A stretch of 64,000 nucleotides of DNA from Paracoccus stylophorae (GTDB lineage: Bacteria > Pseudomonadota > Alphaproteobacteria > Rhodobacterales > Rhodobacteraceae): positions 1,159,001-1,223,000 of the forward strand of contig NZ_CP067134.1 in NCBI RefSeq assembly GCF_028553765.1. The letters are read 5' to 3'. Positions 43,990 through 53,365 of the stretch are shown here, in pieces. A model generated the notes under the pieces. It saw only the letters and a list, made by a program, of their open reading frames with translations. It searched no databases and had not been told where the DNA came from. How positions within the stretch are numbered: position 1 is the first letter of the stretch; the number at the start of each line of letters is the position of its first letter. The position numbers were made by a program, and so were the translations under genes.

Positions 43990-45453
43990 ATGCCGCAGGA
44001 TCTGTCCGTTCGTCTTCAATCCTTGTTCAGCGATCCTGACGCTGTTCTGACGATGCTGGCCGCGTCGACGGTCTGCCTTGTGCTGCTGGCCCTTCTGGCA
44101 TGGCGATGGCGGCGCGACCTGCGTGCAGGCGCGGCGCGCGAGGCTGCGGCGCAATCCAAGCTGCGCGATCTGGACGGCCATGTCAGAAAGCTGGAACTGG
44201 ATCTGGGTCAGCGCGACGTCCGGCTGGAATCGCAACAGGCGCGTCTGGCGGAACTGGCCGAAGAACGCGACGGACTGACCGATGCGCTGCATCAGGCCCG
44301 GCAGCAGACATCGCGCATCCAGACCGAACTGGCCGAAGCCAAGTTGCGGGCCGAAAAGGATCGCGAGGCGGCCGAGCGTGAAATCGCGATGCTGCGCGAA
44401 CTGCGCGAGGAAATGACCGGGCAGTTCAAGCTGATGGCATCCGAAACGCTGCGCACGCAGCGCGACGACATGCAGCGCGTGCAGGGCGAACAACTGACCG
44501 CGCTGCTGACCCCGTTCCGCGATCAGGTCCACCGCTTTCAGACGGAACTGCAAAGCCGGAACAAGGTGCTGGACGAAGAAGGTGCGCGGCTGCGCGAACA
44601 GATCGCCTTCCTGCACAAGAGGTCCGAGGACATCTCGCGCGAGGCGGTGAACCTGACCCGTGCGCTGAAGGGCGAAAAGCAGCGTCAGGGCGCCTGGGGC
44701 GAGATGGTACTGGAACGCATCCTGGAAGAATCCGGTCTTCAGGCGGGCACGCATTACGACATGCAGTCAAGCTGGCGCGACGATGACGGCAAGCTGTGGC
44801 GGCCCGATGTCGTGGTCAAGATGCCGCGCCAGAAGATCATGGTGATCGACAGCAAGGTCTCTCTCAACGATTACGAGACGGCGGTGAACGCCGAGGAACC
44901 GGCGGATGCGCAGGCGGCGTTACGCCGCCACGTCGCCGCGCTCCGCACCCATATCGGCACGCTGTCCGATAAGGGCTATCACAAGATGGACGATTTTTCC
45001 GTCGATTACGTGCTGATGTTCATTCCCATCGAAGGCGCCTTCTCCGAGGCGCTGCGCGCCGATCCGACGCTTGCCAGTTTCGCGCTTGAACGTGGGGTCG
45101 GCCTGACCACCCCGACGACGCTGATGCTGACGCTGCGGACGGTCGAACATATCTGGGCAGTCGAGCGGCGCGAAAGCAACGCGCTGGACATCGCCCGGCG
45201 CGCGGGTCAGCTTTACGACAAGGTCGCGGGGTTTGCAGAGTCGATGGAGGGCGTCGGCAAGGCGCTGGATCAGGCCGCGCGCAGCCACGGGCAGGCGATG
45301 GACCGGCTGACGCGCGGTCCCGGCAATGTCATCCGCCAGATCGAGATGCTGCGCGAACTGGGCGCAAGGGCGCAAAAGAAGATCGCGCTCGACCACGACA
45401 GCGACCAGCCCGCGTCGCTGGACGGCCCCGCCCCGCCCGAGGCGGCGGAATGA
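43990..45453 (+). CDS. rmuC: DNA recombination protein RmuC
   Basis: The 487-residue protein has one N-terminal membrane segment (about residues 18-37), a long coiled coil (residues 45-210) and the RmuC core with RQGAWGEMVLERILEESGL near 233 and VIDSKVSLNDYETA near 287. Loss of RmuC in E. coli raises inversion at short repeats. GGAGG precedes the start at 43990. It is convergent with the SDR gene. Confidence 0.94.
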   Translation: MPQDLSVRLQSLFSDPDAVLTMLAASTVCLVLLALLAWRWRRDLRAGAAREAAAQSKLRDLDGHVRKLELDLGQRDVRLESQQARLAELAEERDGLTDALHQARQQTSRIQTELAEAKLRAEKDREAAEREIAMLRELREEMTGQFKLMASETLRTQRDDMQRVQGEQLTALLTPFRDQVHRFQTELQSRNKVLDEEGARLREQIAFLHKRSEDISREAVNLTRALKGEKQRQGAWGEMVLERILEESGLQAGTHYDMQSSWRDDDGKLWRPDVVVKMPRQKIMVIDSKVSLNDYETAVNAEEPADAQAALRRHVAALRTHIGTLSDKGYHKMDDFSVDYVLMFIPIEGAFSEALRADPTLASFALERGVGLTTPTTLMLTLRTVEHIWAVERRESNALDIARRAGQLYDKVAGFAESMEGVGKALDQAARSHGQAMDRLTRGPGNVIRQIEMLRELGARAQKKIALDHDSDQPASLDGPAPPEAAE

Positions 45454-45492
45454 TCCGCGCGCGTCGATGCACCGCTGCGCCGGACGGCTGCG

Positions 45493-46164
45493 CTAGTCCT
45501 GCGGCATCAGGAAGATTTCGCGGATATTGGCGCGCGGCGGCGCGTCGATCATCTGCATGATCGCCGCCGCCACGTCCTGCGGCTGCAACTTGTCAGGTGC
45601 GCCATCGGCGAAGAAGGGCGTGTCCACCATGCCAGGTGCCACGACACAGCAGCGACCGCCCCATTCGCGCATCTCTTCGGCCATGTTGCCGGCATAGCCA
45701 TGGACGAACCATTTCGTCGCGCCATAGATCGACCCCGCGATGTGCCGCCGCCCGGCGCCCGATCCGGTCAGGACCAGTGTGCCTTGCGTCTTGCGCAACT
45801 CTGGCAGGGTCGCCCGCGCCGTCTGCACAAGGGCGGTGACGTTCAGATCGATCATGCCGCGTATGTCGTCCAGATCGCCGTCTTCCGTGCCCGGTCTGGA
45901 CATGCCGCGCCCGGCATTGGCGAAGGCCGCGTCCAGCCCGCCGAACCGGTCCACCGCGCGGCCGACGCACTCGTCCAGATCGTCCATCCGCGTGACATCG
46001 CCCGGAACCGCCAGGGCAGCGTCGCCCAATTCCCCGGCAAGTGCGGTCAGTTTTTCCCTCGACCGCGCCATCAGGGCGACGTTCCAGCCACCCGCAACCG
46101 CCTGTCGCGCCGTCTCGGCGCCGATTCCCGAGGATGCACCGGTGATGAAAAGCGTTCTGGTCAT
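45493..46164 (-). CDS. short-chain dehydrogenase/reductase
   Basis: NAD(P)-dependent SDR of 223 residues with [14 protein letters not shown] near residue 8, the NAG motif in AFANAGRG near 83, and the catalytic Ser...Tyr-X3-Lys (SIYGATKW near 147). It starts MTRTLFITG at 46164; a longer in-frame reading was dropped. Substrate unknown. It lies between rmuC (convergent) and nrdR (divergent). Confidence 0.92.
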   Translation of the reverse strand: MTRTLFITGASSGIGAETARQAVAGGWNVALMARSREKLTALAGELGDAALAVPGDVTRMDDLDECVGRAVDRFGGLDAAFANAGRGMSRPGTEDGDLDDIRGMIDLNVTALVQTARATLPELRKTQGTLVLTGSGAGRRHIAGSIYGATKWFVHGYAGNMAEEMREWGGRCCVVAPGMVDTPFFADGAPDKLQPQDVAAAIMQMIDAPPRANIREIFLMPQD

Positions 46165-46352
46165 GCTGTGTCCGATCGTTTGAAAAAGGGCTGTGTCTGC
46201 GGCTGCGTATGCAGTTGCATGTGCCGCTGGCGAACGCGGCTTTCGGGTCACAGGTTCCCCGGTCCGCATTTTGTGGCCTGTGGATAACGCTACCCAAATC
46301 CTGCGGTGCTGCCTATAGTGGCTGCGGATATCGCGGCCGAGGGGACAACCGA

Positions 46353-46817
46353 ATGCGCTGCCCGTTTTGCGGAAACAACGACACGCAGGTCAAGGATTCA
46401 CGCCCGGCCGAAGACAACGTGGCCATCCGGCGCCGACGTTTCTGCCCGGCCTGTGGCGGGCGGTTCACCACCTATGAACGGGTTCAGCTGCGCGATCTGG
46501 TCGTGGTCAAGTCGAACGGCAAGCGCGAGGATTTCGATCGCGACAAGATGGCGCGGTCGATCCGCATCGCGATGCAGAAACGACCGGTCGAGCCCGAACG
46601 GATCGAGCAGATGATTTCGGGCATCGTCCGGCGTCTGGAAAGCACGGGCGAGACCGACATCCCCTCGAAGGTCATCGGCGAGATCGTGATGGAGGCGCTG
46701 TCGCGCATCGACAATGTCGCCTATGTCAGATTTGCCAGCGTTTACAAGAACTTTCAGGATGCGGACGATTTCGACAAATTCGTGTCCGAATTGCGGCCGG
46801 GGTCACTGCCCGAGTGA
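46353..46817 (+). CDS. nrdR: transcriptional repressor NrdR
   Basis: Represses ribonucleotide reductase genes when dATP/ATP is bound. The 154 residues have a C4 zinc ribbon (Cys3, Cys6; FCPACGG near 30) and an ATP cone from about residue 49 ([19 protein letters not shown]). Its stop overlaps the GTG of ribD, the usual nrdR-ribD coupling. No NrdR box was identified in this window. Confidence 0.97.
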   Translation: MRCPFCGNNDTQVKDSRPAEDNVAIRRRRFCPACGGRFTTYERVQLRDLVVVKSNGKREDFDRDKMARSIRIAMQKRPVEPERIEQMISGIVRRLESTGETDIPSKVIGEIVMEALSRIDNVAYVRFASVYKNFQDADDFDKFVSELRPGSLPE

Positions 46818-47821
46818 CCGATGCCGCGCAGGACCACCGGCACATGGCGCATGCCCTGCGGCTGGCCCGGCGCGGGCTGGGCAATGTCTGGCCGAATCCC
46901 GCCGTGGGGTGCGTTCTGGTGCGTGCGGGCCGCGTGGTCGGTCGCGGGTGGACGCAGCCGGGCGGGCGGCCGCACGCCGAACCGGTCGCGCTGGATCAGG
47001 CGGCGGGGCTGGCGCGCGGCGCGACCGCCTATGTCACGCTTGAACCCTGCGCCCATCATGGCCGCACCCCGCCCTGCGCCGAGGCGCTGGCCCGGGCTGG
47101 AATCGCCCGCTGCGTCACCGCGCTGACCGATCCCGATCCGCGTGTTGCGGGACAGGGTCACGCCATCCTGCGCGCGGCGGGGATCGAGGTCACGGAGGAT
47201 GTTCTTGCGGATCGGGCCCGCGATCTTCAGGCGGGTTTCTTGTCACGGATCACGCGCGGCCGGCCCTTTGTGACGCTGAAGCTTGCGACCAGTTTCGATG
47301 GCCGCATCGCCACCGCCCTGGGCGAAAGCCGCTGGATCACCGGACCCGCCGCGCGCGCCCATGTCCACGCGCTGCGCCTGCAGCATGATGCGATCATGGT
47401 CGGCGGAGGCACGGCGCGCGCCGATCTGCCGGCGCTGAACGTGCGCGGCTTCGGCCCGGTTCGACAGCCGGTGCGGATCGTCGTCTCGTCCCGGCCGCTG
47501 CCCGATCTGCCGGTCGAAGGACCCGATCACGGGCCGTTATGGCAGATGTCGGGCCGGATCGACGCGATCCTGTCGGATATCGCCGGGCGCGGCATCACGC
47601 GGCTGTTCTGCGAGGGCGGGGGGCAACTGGCCGCCAGCCTGCTTGAGGCCGGGGCGGTGGATCAGCTTGCAGGTTACGGCGCGGGCGTGGTGTTGGGTGC
47701 GGACGGGCGTCCGGCGGTCGGGTCCTTGCCGCTGCCGCGGCTTGCCGACGCGCCGCGATTCCGGCTGGTCGAGACGCGCAGCATCGGGCCGGACCTGTTC
47801 CACCGGTGGATGCGCGACTGA
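46814..47821 (+). CDS. ribD: bifunctional riboflavin biosynthesis deaminase/reductase RibD
   Basis: Two steps of riboflavin synthesis: deamination then reduction of the pyrimidine. The 335-residue protein has an N-terminal deaminase domain with zinc ligands in HAEPVAL near residue 56 and [11 protein letters not shown] near 78, and a C-terminal reductase domain with [12 protein letters not shown] near 156. It starts with GTG overlapping the nrdR stop. It is convergent with kpsC, nine bases apart, so the riboflavin operon is broken here. Confidence 0.96.
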   Translation: MTDAAQDHRHMAHALRLARRGLGNVWPNPAVGCVLVRAGRVVGRGWTQPGGRPHAEPVALDQAAGLARGATAYVTLEPCAHHGRTPPCAEALARAGIARCVTALTDPDPRVAGQGHAILRAAGIEVTEDVLADRARDLQAGFLSRITRGRPFVTLKLATSFDGRIATALGESRWITGPAARAHVHALRLQHDAIMVGGGTARADLPALNVRGFGPVRQPVRIVVSSRPLPDLPVEGPDHGPLWQMSGRIDAILSDIAGRGITRLFCEGGGQLAASLLEAGAVDQLAGYGAGVVLGADGRPAVGSLPLPRLADAPRFRLVETRSIGPDLFHRWMRD

Positions 47822-47830
47822 ACGCGCGGA

Positions 47831-49843
47831 TCAGCGCCGCCAGATCCAGCTGTGCCCGGCCAGCGCGCCCTGCGCCTTTGCAAGCAGCCGCAGTCCCGGC
47901 CCGGGCTTTCCTGCCGCCTGATCCGTCAGCCGTTCCAGCGCCAGTTCGGGCGGGCAGGGCAGGCCGGTCAGCGGATCGCGATAGCGCGGATAGGCGATCA
48001 GGCAGGCATGGACAAGCTGCGCCAGATCGGGCCGGGCCCTCCGGCGCGACGGAACCGGCCCCAGATCGCGCGTCAGGCCCCACCCGGCATAGAACGGGGC
48101 GCCAAGCGTCGTCACCTTCACCCCGCGCAAAAGCGCCTCGAACCCCAGTGTCGACGTGATGGTCCACACCTCGTCGACCTGCGCCAGCACGGCGACGGGG
48201 TCGGCGTCCCGGATCACATGATCGGCCAGCAGGGACAGATCGCGTGGCGGGATCGCACCTTGCCGCAACCCGGCCTCGACATCCGGATGCGGCTTGTAGA
48301 TCAGAAAGGCGTCCGGGTTTTCGGCCCGCACGCGTTTCAGCAGGTCCAGATTGCGGCGTTCGTCCCCGGCGCCAAGGCGGATCGAGGCGTCATCCTCGAC
48401 CTGTCCCGGAACCAGGATCACCCGTCTTCCGTTCGGGTCCGGCAGCGCACGGGGCGGTCCGCCGATATTGTATTTCGACAGCTTTGCCGCCCGGATCGCG
48501 GCGACCAAAGCCTGGGCGCGATCCCGCCCGCCCGGTGGCAGCGGTTGCGCGATCAGCCGTTCCAGCCGGCTTTCCCGCGTCGGGTCATAGTAGATCCCCA
48601 GATCGTCGGCGACCAGCGACAGCGGCGGCGTCAGTTCCGCGCCCAGCCCGCGCGAGCGCAGAAACCCGTCCTCGACCCGCGCGGCCTGCGGCGTGGCGCC
48701 GGCACGGCCGGCCCAGGCCAGCGTCACCCGGGGCGAGGGGCGCGACACGAAGCGGACCGGGCGCGCATCGCCGAAGGCGCGGTCGATGAAGGGACGTTTC
48801 CACAGCCGCATGCCATAGGCCGTGTGGCCGTGGCGATCCTGCCGCCAGACCGCGGCTTCGGCCTGCAACTGGTGCAGCGCGCCGTCGAAATCGGTCAGCC
48901 GGTCGCGGCACGGATCGTACCAGACCGGCGCCAGCAGATGGCTGGCCGCGAACAGCGTCTGCCGGCTGGCGCGGCCGCGCCGGTCTGGGGGCAGCGGCGC
49001 CTCATCCTCGGTCAGGCCCCAGCCGGCATAGAAGGGCTGGCCGAACAGGCGCGGCCGGTGGCCCGCCAGAACAGCCTCGTATCCAAGCTGCGAACTGACC
49101 GCATAGACGGCGCTTGCCCCCTCCAGCAGCCGCCAGGGCGAGATCGGGGCGTCGCAGATCGCATCCTCGGCGCGCAGATCCGTCCGGTGCAGATGGCCGG
49201 GACGCAGCCCGGCGGCGGTTTCCGGGTGGGTGCGCAGCACGATCCGGCGGGCCGGATGCTCGGCGCGGGCGGCGTGCAGCATGGCCAGGAAGGTCTCGCG
49301 CCCCGCGCCCATCAGCGATGCGTCGCCCTGTGTCTGGTCGATCACCAGCACATATCCTGGATCGGGGGCGGGCAGGTCGGGGTCGTGGGCGTTGTATTTC
49401 GACAGATCCAGCGCCCGCAGCCGGGCGATGCCGTCCTTCGCGCGCCGTGTCATGGCGTCGCCGATCCCCGACAGCACCAGCCGTTCGATCCGCGAGGGGC
49501 GCGAGGGGTCGAAATGCAGCCCGTCAGGGTCGATCAGCAGGCCGATGGGGCCGCGCCGCGCCACCCGTCCGCGCGCCCGACCGGGCAGGACGCTGCGCAG
49601 AAACGCATCCTCGACGCTCACCACGGCTGCGCCCCGCCGCGCCGCGATGGCGCGCCCGCGCCACGCCACCGGGCTGGCGCCCCACACGCCGACATCGCCG
49701 CCCGCGCGCGGCAGCCCGACGGTCAGGCGCCAGCCGGCCAGCTCCAGAATGCGGCGCAGGCGCGGTTGCCTCCAGAAGCCGCCATTATAGACGAAAAGCC
49801 GCCGGAGAGGTTCCCCGGCGGCCCCGTCGTGTCGGTCGGACAT
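47831..49843 (-). CDS. kpsC: capsule beta-Kdo transferase KpsC
   Basis: Builds the poly-Kdo linker of group 2-type capsules. The 670-residue protein has two similar halves: the first with VSVEDAFLRS near residue 75 and GLLIDPDGLHFDPSRPSRIE near 101; the second with VEDGFLRSRGLGAEL near 385, DDLGIYYDPTRESRLERLI after it, and VLVPGQVEDDASIRLGAGDE near 472. This two-domain layout is diagnostic. It is read from the kps strand, convergent with ribD. Confidence 0.94.
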   Translation of the reverse strand: MSDRHDGAAGEPLRRLFVYNGGFWRQPRLRRILELAGWRLTVGLPRAGGDVGVWGASPVAWRGRAIAARRGAAVVSVEDAFLRSVLPGRARGRVARRGPIGLLIDPDGLHFDPSRPSRIERLVLSGIGDAMTRRAKDGIARLRALDLSKYNAHDPDLPAPDPGYVLVIDQTQGDASLMGAGRETFLAMLHAARAEHPARRIVLRTHPETAAGLRPGHLHRTDLRAEDAICDAPISPWRLLEGASAVYAVSSQLGYEAVLAGHRPRLFGQPFYAGWGLTEDEAPLPPDRRGRASRQTLFAASHLLAPVWYDPCRDRLTDFDGALHQLQAEAAVWRQDRHGHTAYGMRLWKRPFIDRAFGDARPVRFVSRPSPRVTLAWAGRAGATPQAARVEDGFLRSRGLGAELTPPLSLVADDLGIYYDPTRESRLERLIAQPLPPGGRDRAQALVAAIRAAKLSKYNIGGPPRALPDPNGRRVILVPGQVEDDASIRLGAGDERRNLDLLKRVRAENPDAFLIYKPHPDVEAGLRQGAIPPRDLSLLADHVIRDADPVAVLAQVDEVWTITSTLGFEALLRGVKVTTLGAPFYAGWGLTRDLGPVPSRRRARPDLAQLVHACLIAYPRYRDPLTGLPCPPELALERLTDQAAGKPGPGLRLLAKAQGALAGHSWIWRR

Positions 49844-49849
49844 GCAGCG

Positions 49850-50980
49850 TCAGTCGCCGATCGAGGTCAGGGCGTCGGCCGAATCGGCGCTGCCGGTGAC
49901 GGCGTTCAGCACCTTGGCGAACTGGACATAGGGCGCCTCGGTCACATAGACGGTGTCGCCGTCGCGGATCAGGAAATCGCGCGCAAGGAACAGCCCGTTC
50001 GGCCGCGTCAGATCCAGCACATAGGCGATGCGCTGCATCCCGAAGACCGGCTTGCCCAGAACCTTGCCGGCGACCGATTCGGGCTCGTCGCGCAGCACGA
50101 ACACGCCCGTCGGATCCGCCAGGGCCGAGCTGAGACCGCCGACCATGGCAATCGCCTCGACCGCGCTGATCGCCTCGTTGCCCAAGGGAACGCGGGTCTG
50201 TCCGCCAAGCGCGCCCAGGGCGGTGAAGTTGCGCTGATCCTCTTCCACCAGAATGATGTCGCCGGGGCGCAGCGCGATGTCGTTCGACCGGCTGCTGTAA
50301 AGATCGGTCATCCAGACCTTGCCCTGCTGATTGCCGCGCTTGACGGTGATCACCGCCACCTCGGGCTCGATCCCGACGCCGCCGGCCTTTGCCAGCATCG
50401 CCGACAGCGTGCGCGTCGGACGCTCGATCGGATAGACGCCCTGCGCGACCACCTTGCCCATCACCGACACGGTGGCGCCGTTGCCGGCCACGCGGGTGAC
50501 GGTCACCTGCGGATCGGGCGTCTGCGCGCTGAGCCGTTGCGTGATCACCTGCCGCAGCTGTTCGGGGCTGTTGCCGGCGGCGCGGATGCGGCCGGCATAG
50601 GGCACGAAGATGTAACCCGCGCTGTCGACCTGAATTTCCTGAAGCGAGGTCGAACTGGCGCCGAGCGATGTCAGCAGCCCGTCATCGACGTTTTCCCAGA
50701 TCGACAGACCAAGCACGTCACCGGCCCGGATCTCGTCCGCGCCGACCTGGCCGGCGCTGCGGAAACTGGACGAGAAGCCATAGACGGGCATGAAGTTCGT
50801 GGCCCGCGTGACGTGATCGTTGACATAGATGACATGGGTATTGCCGCCCCGTTCGACCGCGCCCGCATAGATTTCCTTCTTGTTGGGCCCCGAGCGGGGA
50901 AGACTGCATGCGGTCAGCAGCATCAGCGTCACGATCATGGCCATCCGGAAGACGCCGGCCTGCGAAGAAAGAACTGTCAC
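49850..50980 (-). CDS. polysaccharide export lipoprotein (Wza/KpsD family)
   Basis: Outer-membrane export protein of 376 residues. The lipobox is LLTAC with Cys25. The poly-export domain (about residues 80-185, with GDVLGLSIWENV) is followed by two SLBB-like regions (SVMGKVVAQGVYPIERPTRT, and FTALGALGGQTRVPL). It starts with GTG at 50980, with AGGAG upstream on the minus strand. It lies between kpsC and kpsS. Confidence 0.92.
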   Translation of the reverse strand: MTVLSSQAGVFRMAMIVTLMLLTACSLPRSGPNKKEIYAGAVERGGNTHVIYVNDHVTRATNFMPVYGFSSSFRSAGQVGADEIRAGDVLGLSIWENVDDGLLTSLGASSTSLQEIQVDSAGYIFVPYAGRIRAAGNSPEQLRQVITQRLSAQTPDPQVTVTRVAGNGATVSVMGKVVAQGVYPIERPTRTLSAMLAKAGGVGIEPEVAVITVKRGNQQGKVWMTDLYSSRSNDIALRPGDIILVEEDQRNFTALGALGGQTRVPLGNEAISAVEAIAMVGGLSSALADPTGVFVLRDEPESVAGKVLGKPVFGMQRIAYVLDLTRPNGLFLARDFLIRDGDTVYVTEAPYVQFAKVLNAVTGSADSADALTSIGD

Positions 50981-51072
50981 CTCGGACTCCTGTTATCGTT
51001 GCGCCGGTGGACGACGGATTTTGCAAACAGCCTAGCGACCGGCACGGGGATGCGCCACCCTTTCACGCATCC

Positions 51073-52407
51073 TCAGCCGATGCGATCGCCGATCTGATGC
51101 CGATGCGCTACAGGCCCGCGCGCCAGCGCCTGATACGGATCGTCGGGCGACAGGATCATGTCGGCCACCAGACGAAGGGCGTGGGCGCGCGAGCGGCGGG
51201 AATAGAAACCGCCGGGGATCTGGCTTGTCTGAAGAAGATAGTCGCGCAGGACGCGATAGGCCTGCGGGTCGGGCGGCTGCGGATCGGCCAGGAAATCGGC
51301 CAGGGTCTGATCCGACACGATGCCCGGCTTGTCATAGATCGCGCGCCCCAACGCCTTCACCGGAATTCCGCGCCACAGCGCCTGTTGCGCCGCCGTCGAG
51401 TTCACCGTGATGACGGACCGGGCATGGGCCAGCTGTTCGGCCAGCTTGCCGCCGCGAAGATAATGGACGCGCCCGGCCACCCCGTGACGGGCCGCGGCCG
51501 CCTGGATCGCGGCGCGATTGCCGGCCCGCCCGTCCTCTAGCGGGTGCGCCTTGAAGATCAGGTGGTGATGGCGGGGGGCGGCGCGGGCGAACTGGTCGGT
51601 CAGCAGGTCGATGAACTGGGCATTGCTGGTGAAGGGCGAATGGCCGAGGAAATTCGAATCGTGCTCCAGCTGCATCGGCGCCAGCGAATAGGGCCAGCCC
51701 GCGAACTTGAACCGCCGCCATTGCAGCCGGGTCTTCAGGCTGAACAGCGGCGCCATCAGGAACCGGCGCAGGTTCAGGCGGAATTCCTGCGCCACCGAAA
51801 TCGCGCGGTGCCCGCGATACCGGCGATAGCGGCCATTCGCCACAAGAACCATGAAATGATAGAATGCGCCGTAGAATTTGTGATGGCGCATGTCGCCCCA
51901 ATGCGCGGGCGGACGCCGGATCTCGGACCCGCCATCGCGCAGCGCGGCCCGCATCTGCGACAGCGGAATCCGCAGCAGGGCCGAATGTCCGTTCGATCCG
52001 CCGCGTTCATAGCTGATCCAGTAGGGACGCAGATACCCTTCCTCGAACACATGGACGCGCAGGCCGTCGTCGCGGGCCGCGCTGCGGGCGATGTCGTGGA
52101 TCGGCCGGACATCGCCATAAAGCACGATATCGGTCACCTGTTTTTCGACCAGGATGCGATCCAGATGCTGCGGCCAGTCCTGCATGGTGCCGCAATGGCG
52201 GATGAAATGCGCCTTGTCCGACCAGAAGAATTCGTCGCCGGCGTTGAAGCCGCAGCGCCACACGGTCGCGCCCGCATCGCGCAGCAGCGCGCCCAGACGG
52301 TCGAAGAACGGCCCGTGCGGACCCTGCAGCAGCAGAAACACCCGATCCTCTGCCGCGATGGGCAGATCCGGGGCGGTCAGATCCGGAGACAGCGTCTGAT
52401 GCAGCAT
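51073..52407 (-). CDS. kpsS: capsule beta-Kdo transferase KpsS
   Basis: Single-domain partner of KpsC that adds the first Kdo to lyso-phosphatidylglycerol. The 444 residues show RVFLLLQGPHGPFF near residue 22, VHVFEEGYLRPYWIS near 120, DSNFLGHSPFTSN near 250 and TVNSTAAQQALWRG near 340. Start MLHQTLSPDLT at 52407. It is divergent from ribE. KpsM, KpsT and KpsE are absent here. Confidence 0.92.
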   Translation of the reverse strand: MLHQTLSPDLTAPDLPIAAEDRVFLLLQGPHGPFFDRLGALLRDAGATVWRCGFNAGDEFFWSDKAHFIRHCGTMQDWPQHLDRILVEKQVTDIVLYGDVRPIHDIARSAARDDGLRVHVFEEGYLRPYWISYERGGSNGHSALLRIPLSQMRAALRDGGSEIRRPPAHWGDMRHHKFYGAFYHFMVLVANGRYRRYRGHRAISVAQEFRLNLRRFLMAPLFSLKTRLQWRRFKFAGWPYSLAPMQLEHDSNFLGHSPFTSNAQFIDLLTDQFARAAPRHHHLIFKAHPLEDGRAGNRAAIQAAAARHGVAGRVHYLRGGKLAEQLAHARSVITVNSTAAQQALWRGIPVKALGRAIYDKPGIVSDQTLADFLADPQPPDPQAYRVLRDYLLQTSQIPGGFYSRRSRAHALRLVADMILSPDDPYQALARGPVAHRHQIGDRIG

Positions 52408-52567
52408 GGTGTTCCGTGACGATGGCTTCGCAGAGTTGGGCTTTGCAGACTTGATGGGACGCAGGCGTCGGTGGGTCAATCCGTAATGACACGCAGAGGT
52501 TAACGACTTCCCCAACGTCGCCGCCAAAAATGCCGGGCTTTCGATGCTTTCGGGCGCCGGGTGCTGC

Positions 52568-52596
52568 TTGCGCGGGCACACGCGATCGCCTAGGTC
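52568..52596 (+). promoter_or_regulatory. possible ribE promoter
   Basis: TTGCGC at 52568-52573, 17 bases, TAGGTC at 52591-52596, 26 bases before the ATG. Needed because kps genes separate ribE from nrdR-ribD. Confidence 0.35.
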
Positions 52597-52621
52597 ATGG
52601 GCACGGACAGGGGGCTTGGCG

Positions 52622-53227
52622 ATGTTTACCGGCATCATCACGGATATCGGCACGGTGCGCGCGGTCGAGATGCGCGGCGACATGCGGGCGCGGATCGGCT
52701 GCGGATACCCGATGGACAGCGTCGATCAGGGCGCCTCGATCGCGTGCGACGGGGTGTGCCTGACCGTGGTGTCCAAGGGCGATGACTGGTTCGAGGTGGA
52801 CATATCGGCCGAGACCCTCAGCAAGACCAATATCGGCGCGAATGGCTGGACGGTGGGCCGGCTGCTGAACCTGGAACGCGCGCTGAAAGTCGGCGACGAG
52901 CTGGGCGGGCATATCGTCAGCGGCCATGTCGACGGCGTGGCCGAGATCGTCGGGCTGAGCGATGACGGCGACAGCCTGCGCCTGACACTCGAAACACCCG
53001 CGGCGCTGGCGCGCTTCATCGCGCCCAAGGGGTCGGTCGCGCTGAACGGCACTTCGCTGACGGTGAACGACGTGGACGGCACCCGTTTCGGCGTGAACCT
53101 GATCCCGCACACGCAGCAGGTGACGACATGGGGCCGGGCGGCGACGGGCGATCTGGTCAATCTGGAAATCGACACGCTGGCCCGTTATGTCGCGCGTCTG
53201 GCCGAAGCCGACGCAGCCATGACCTGA
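52622..53227 (+). CDS. ribE: riboflavin synthase alpha chain
   Basis: Converts two lumazines to riboflavin plus the pyrimidine. The 201 residues form two similar halves, starting MFTGIITDIG and LGGHIVSGHVDGVAEI near residue 98. It starts at 52622, where a promoter-like sequence lies before. RibBX and RibH follow, so the operon resumes after the kps block. Confidence 0.96.
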   Translation: MFTGIITDIGTVRAVEMRGDMRARIGCGYPMDSVDQGASIACDGVCLTVVSKGDDWFEVDISAETLSKTNIGANGWTVGRLLNLERALKVGDELGGHIVSGHVDGVAEIVGLSDDGDSLRLTLETPAALARFIAPKGSVALNGTSLTVNDVDGTRFGVNLIPHTQQVTTWGRAATGDLVNLEIDTLARYVARLAEADAAMT

Positions 53228-53365
53228 TGCCGGCGACAGGATATGCGCCAGGATTCGGAGATCGGGACCGAAGGGTCGGCCCGCGGCGGCACGCCGCCGG
53301 ACATCACGGTCGGATCGGTCGGGCGGCACGCGCCGGCCGGACCCGGCAGCTTGAAGGAAGCCAGC

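Noticed and set aside
47852..51097. A very long open frame on the plus strand opposite kpsC and the export gene
   Set aside because: The opposite strand carries clear conserved families in the correct frames; the antisense reading has low-complexity Arg/Gln/Ala content.
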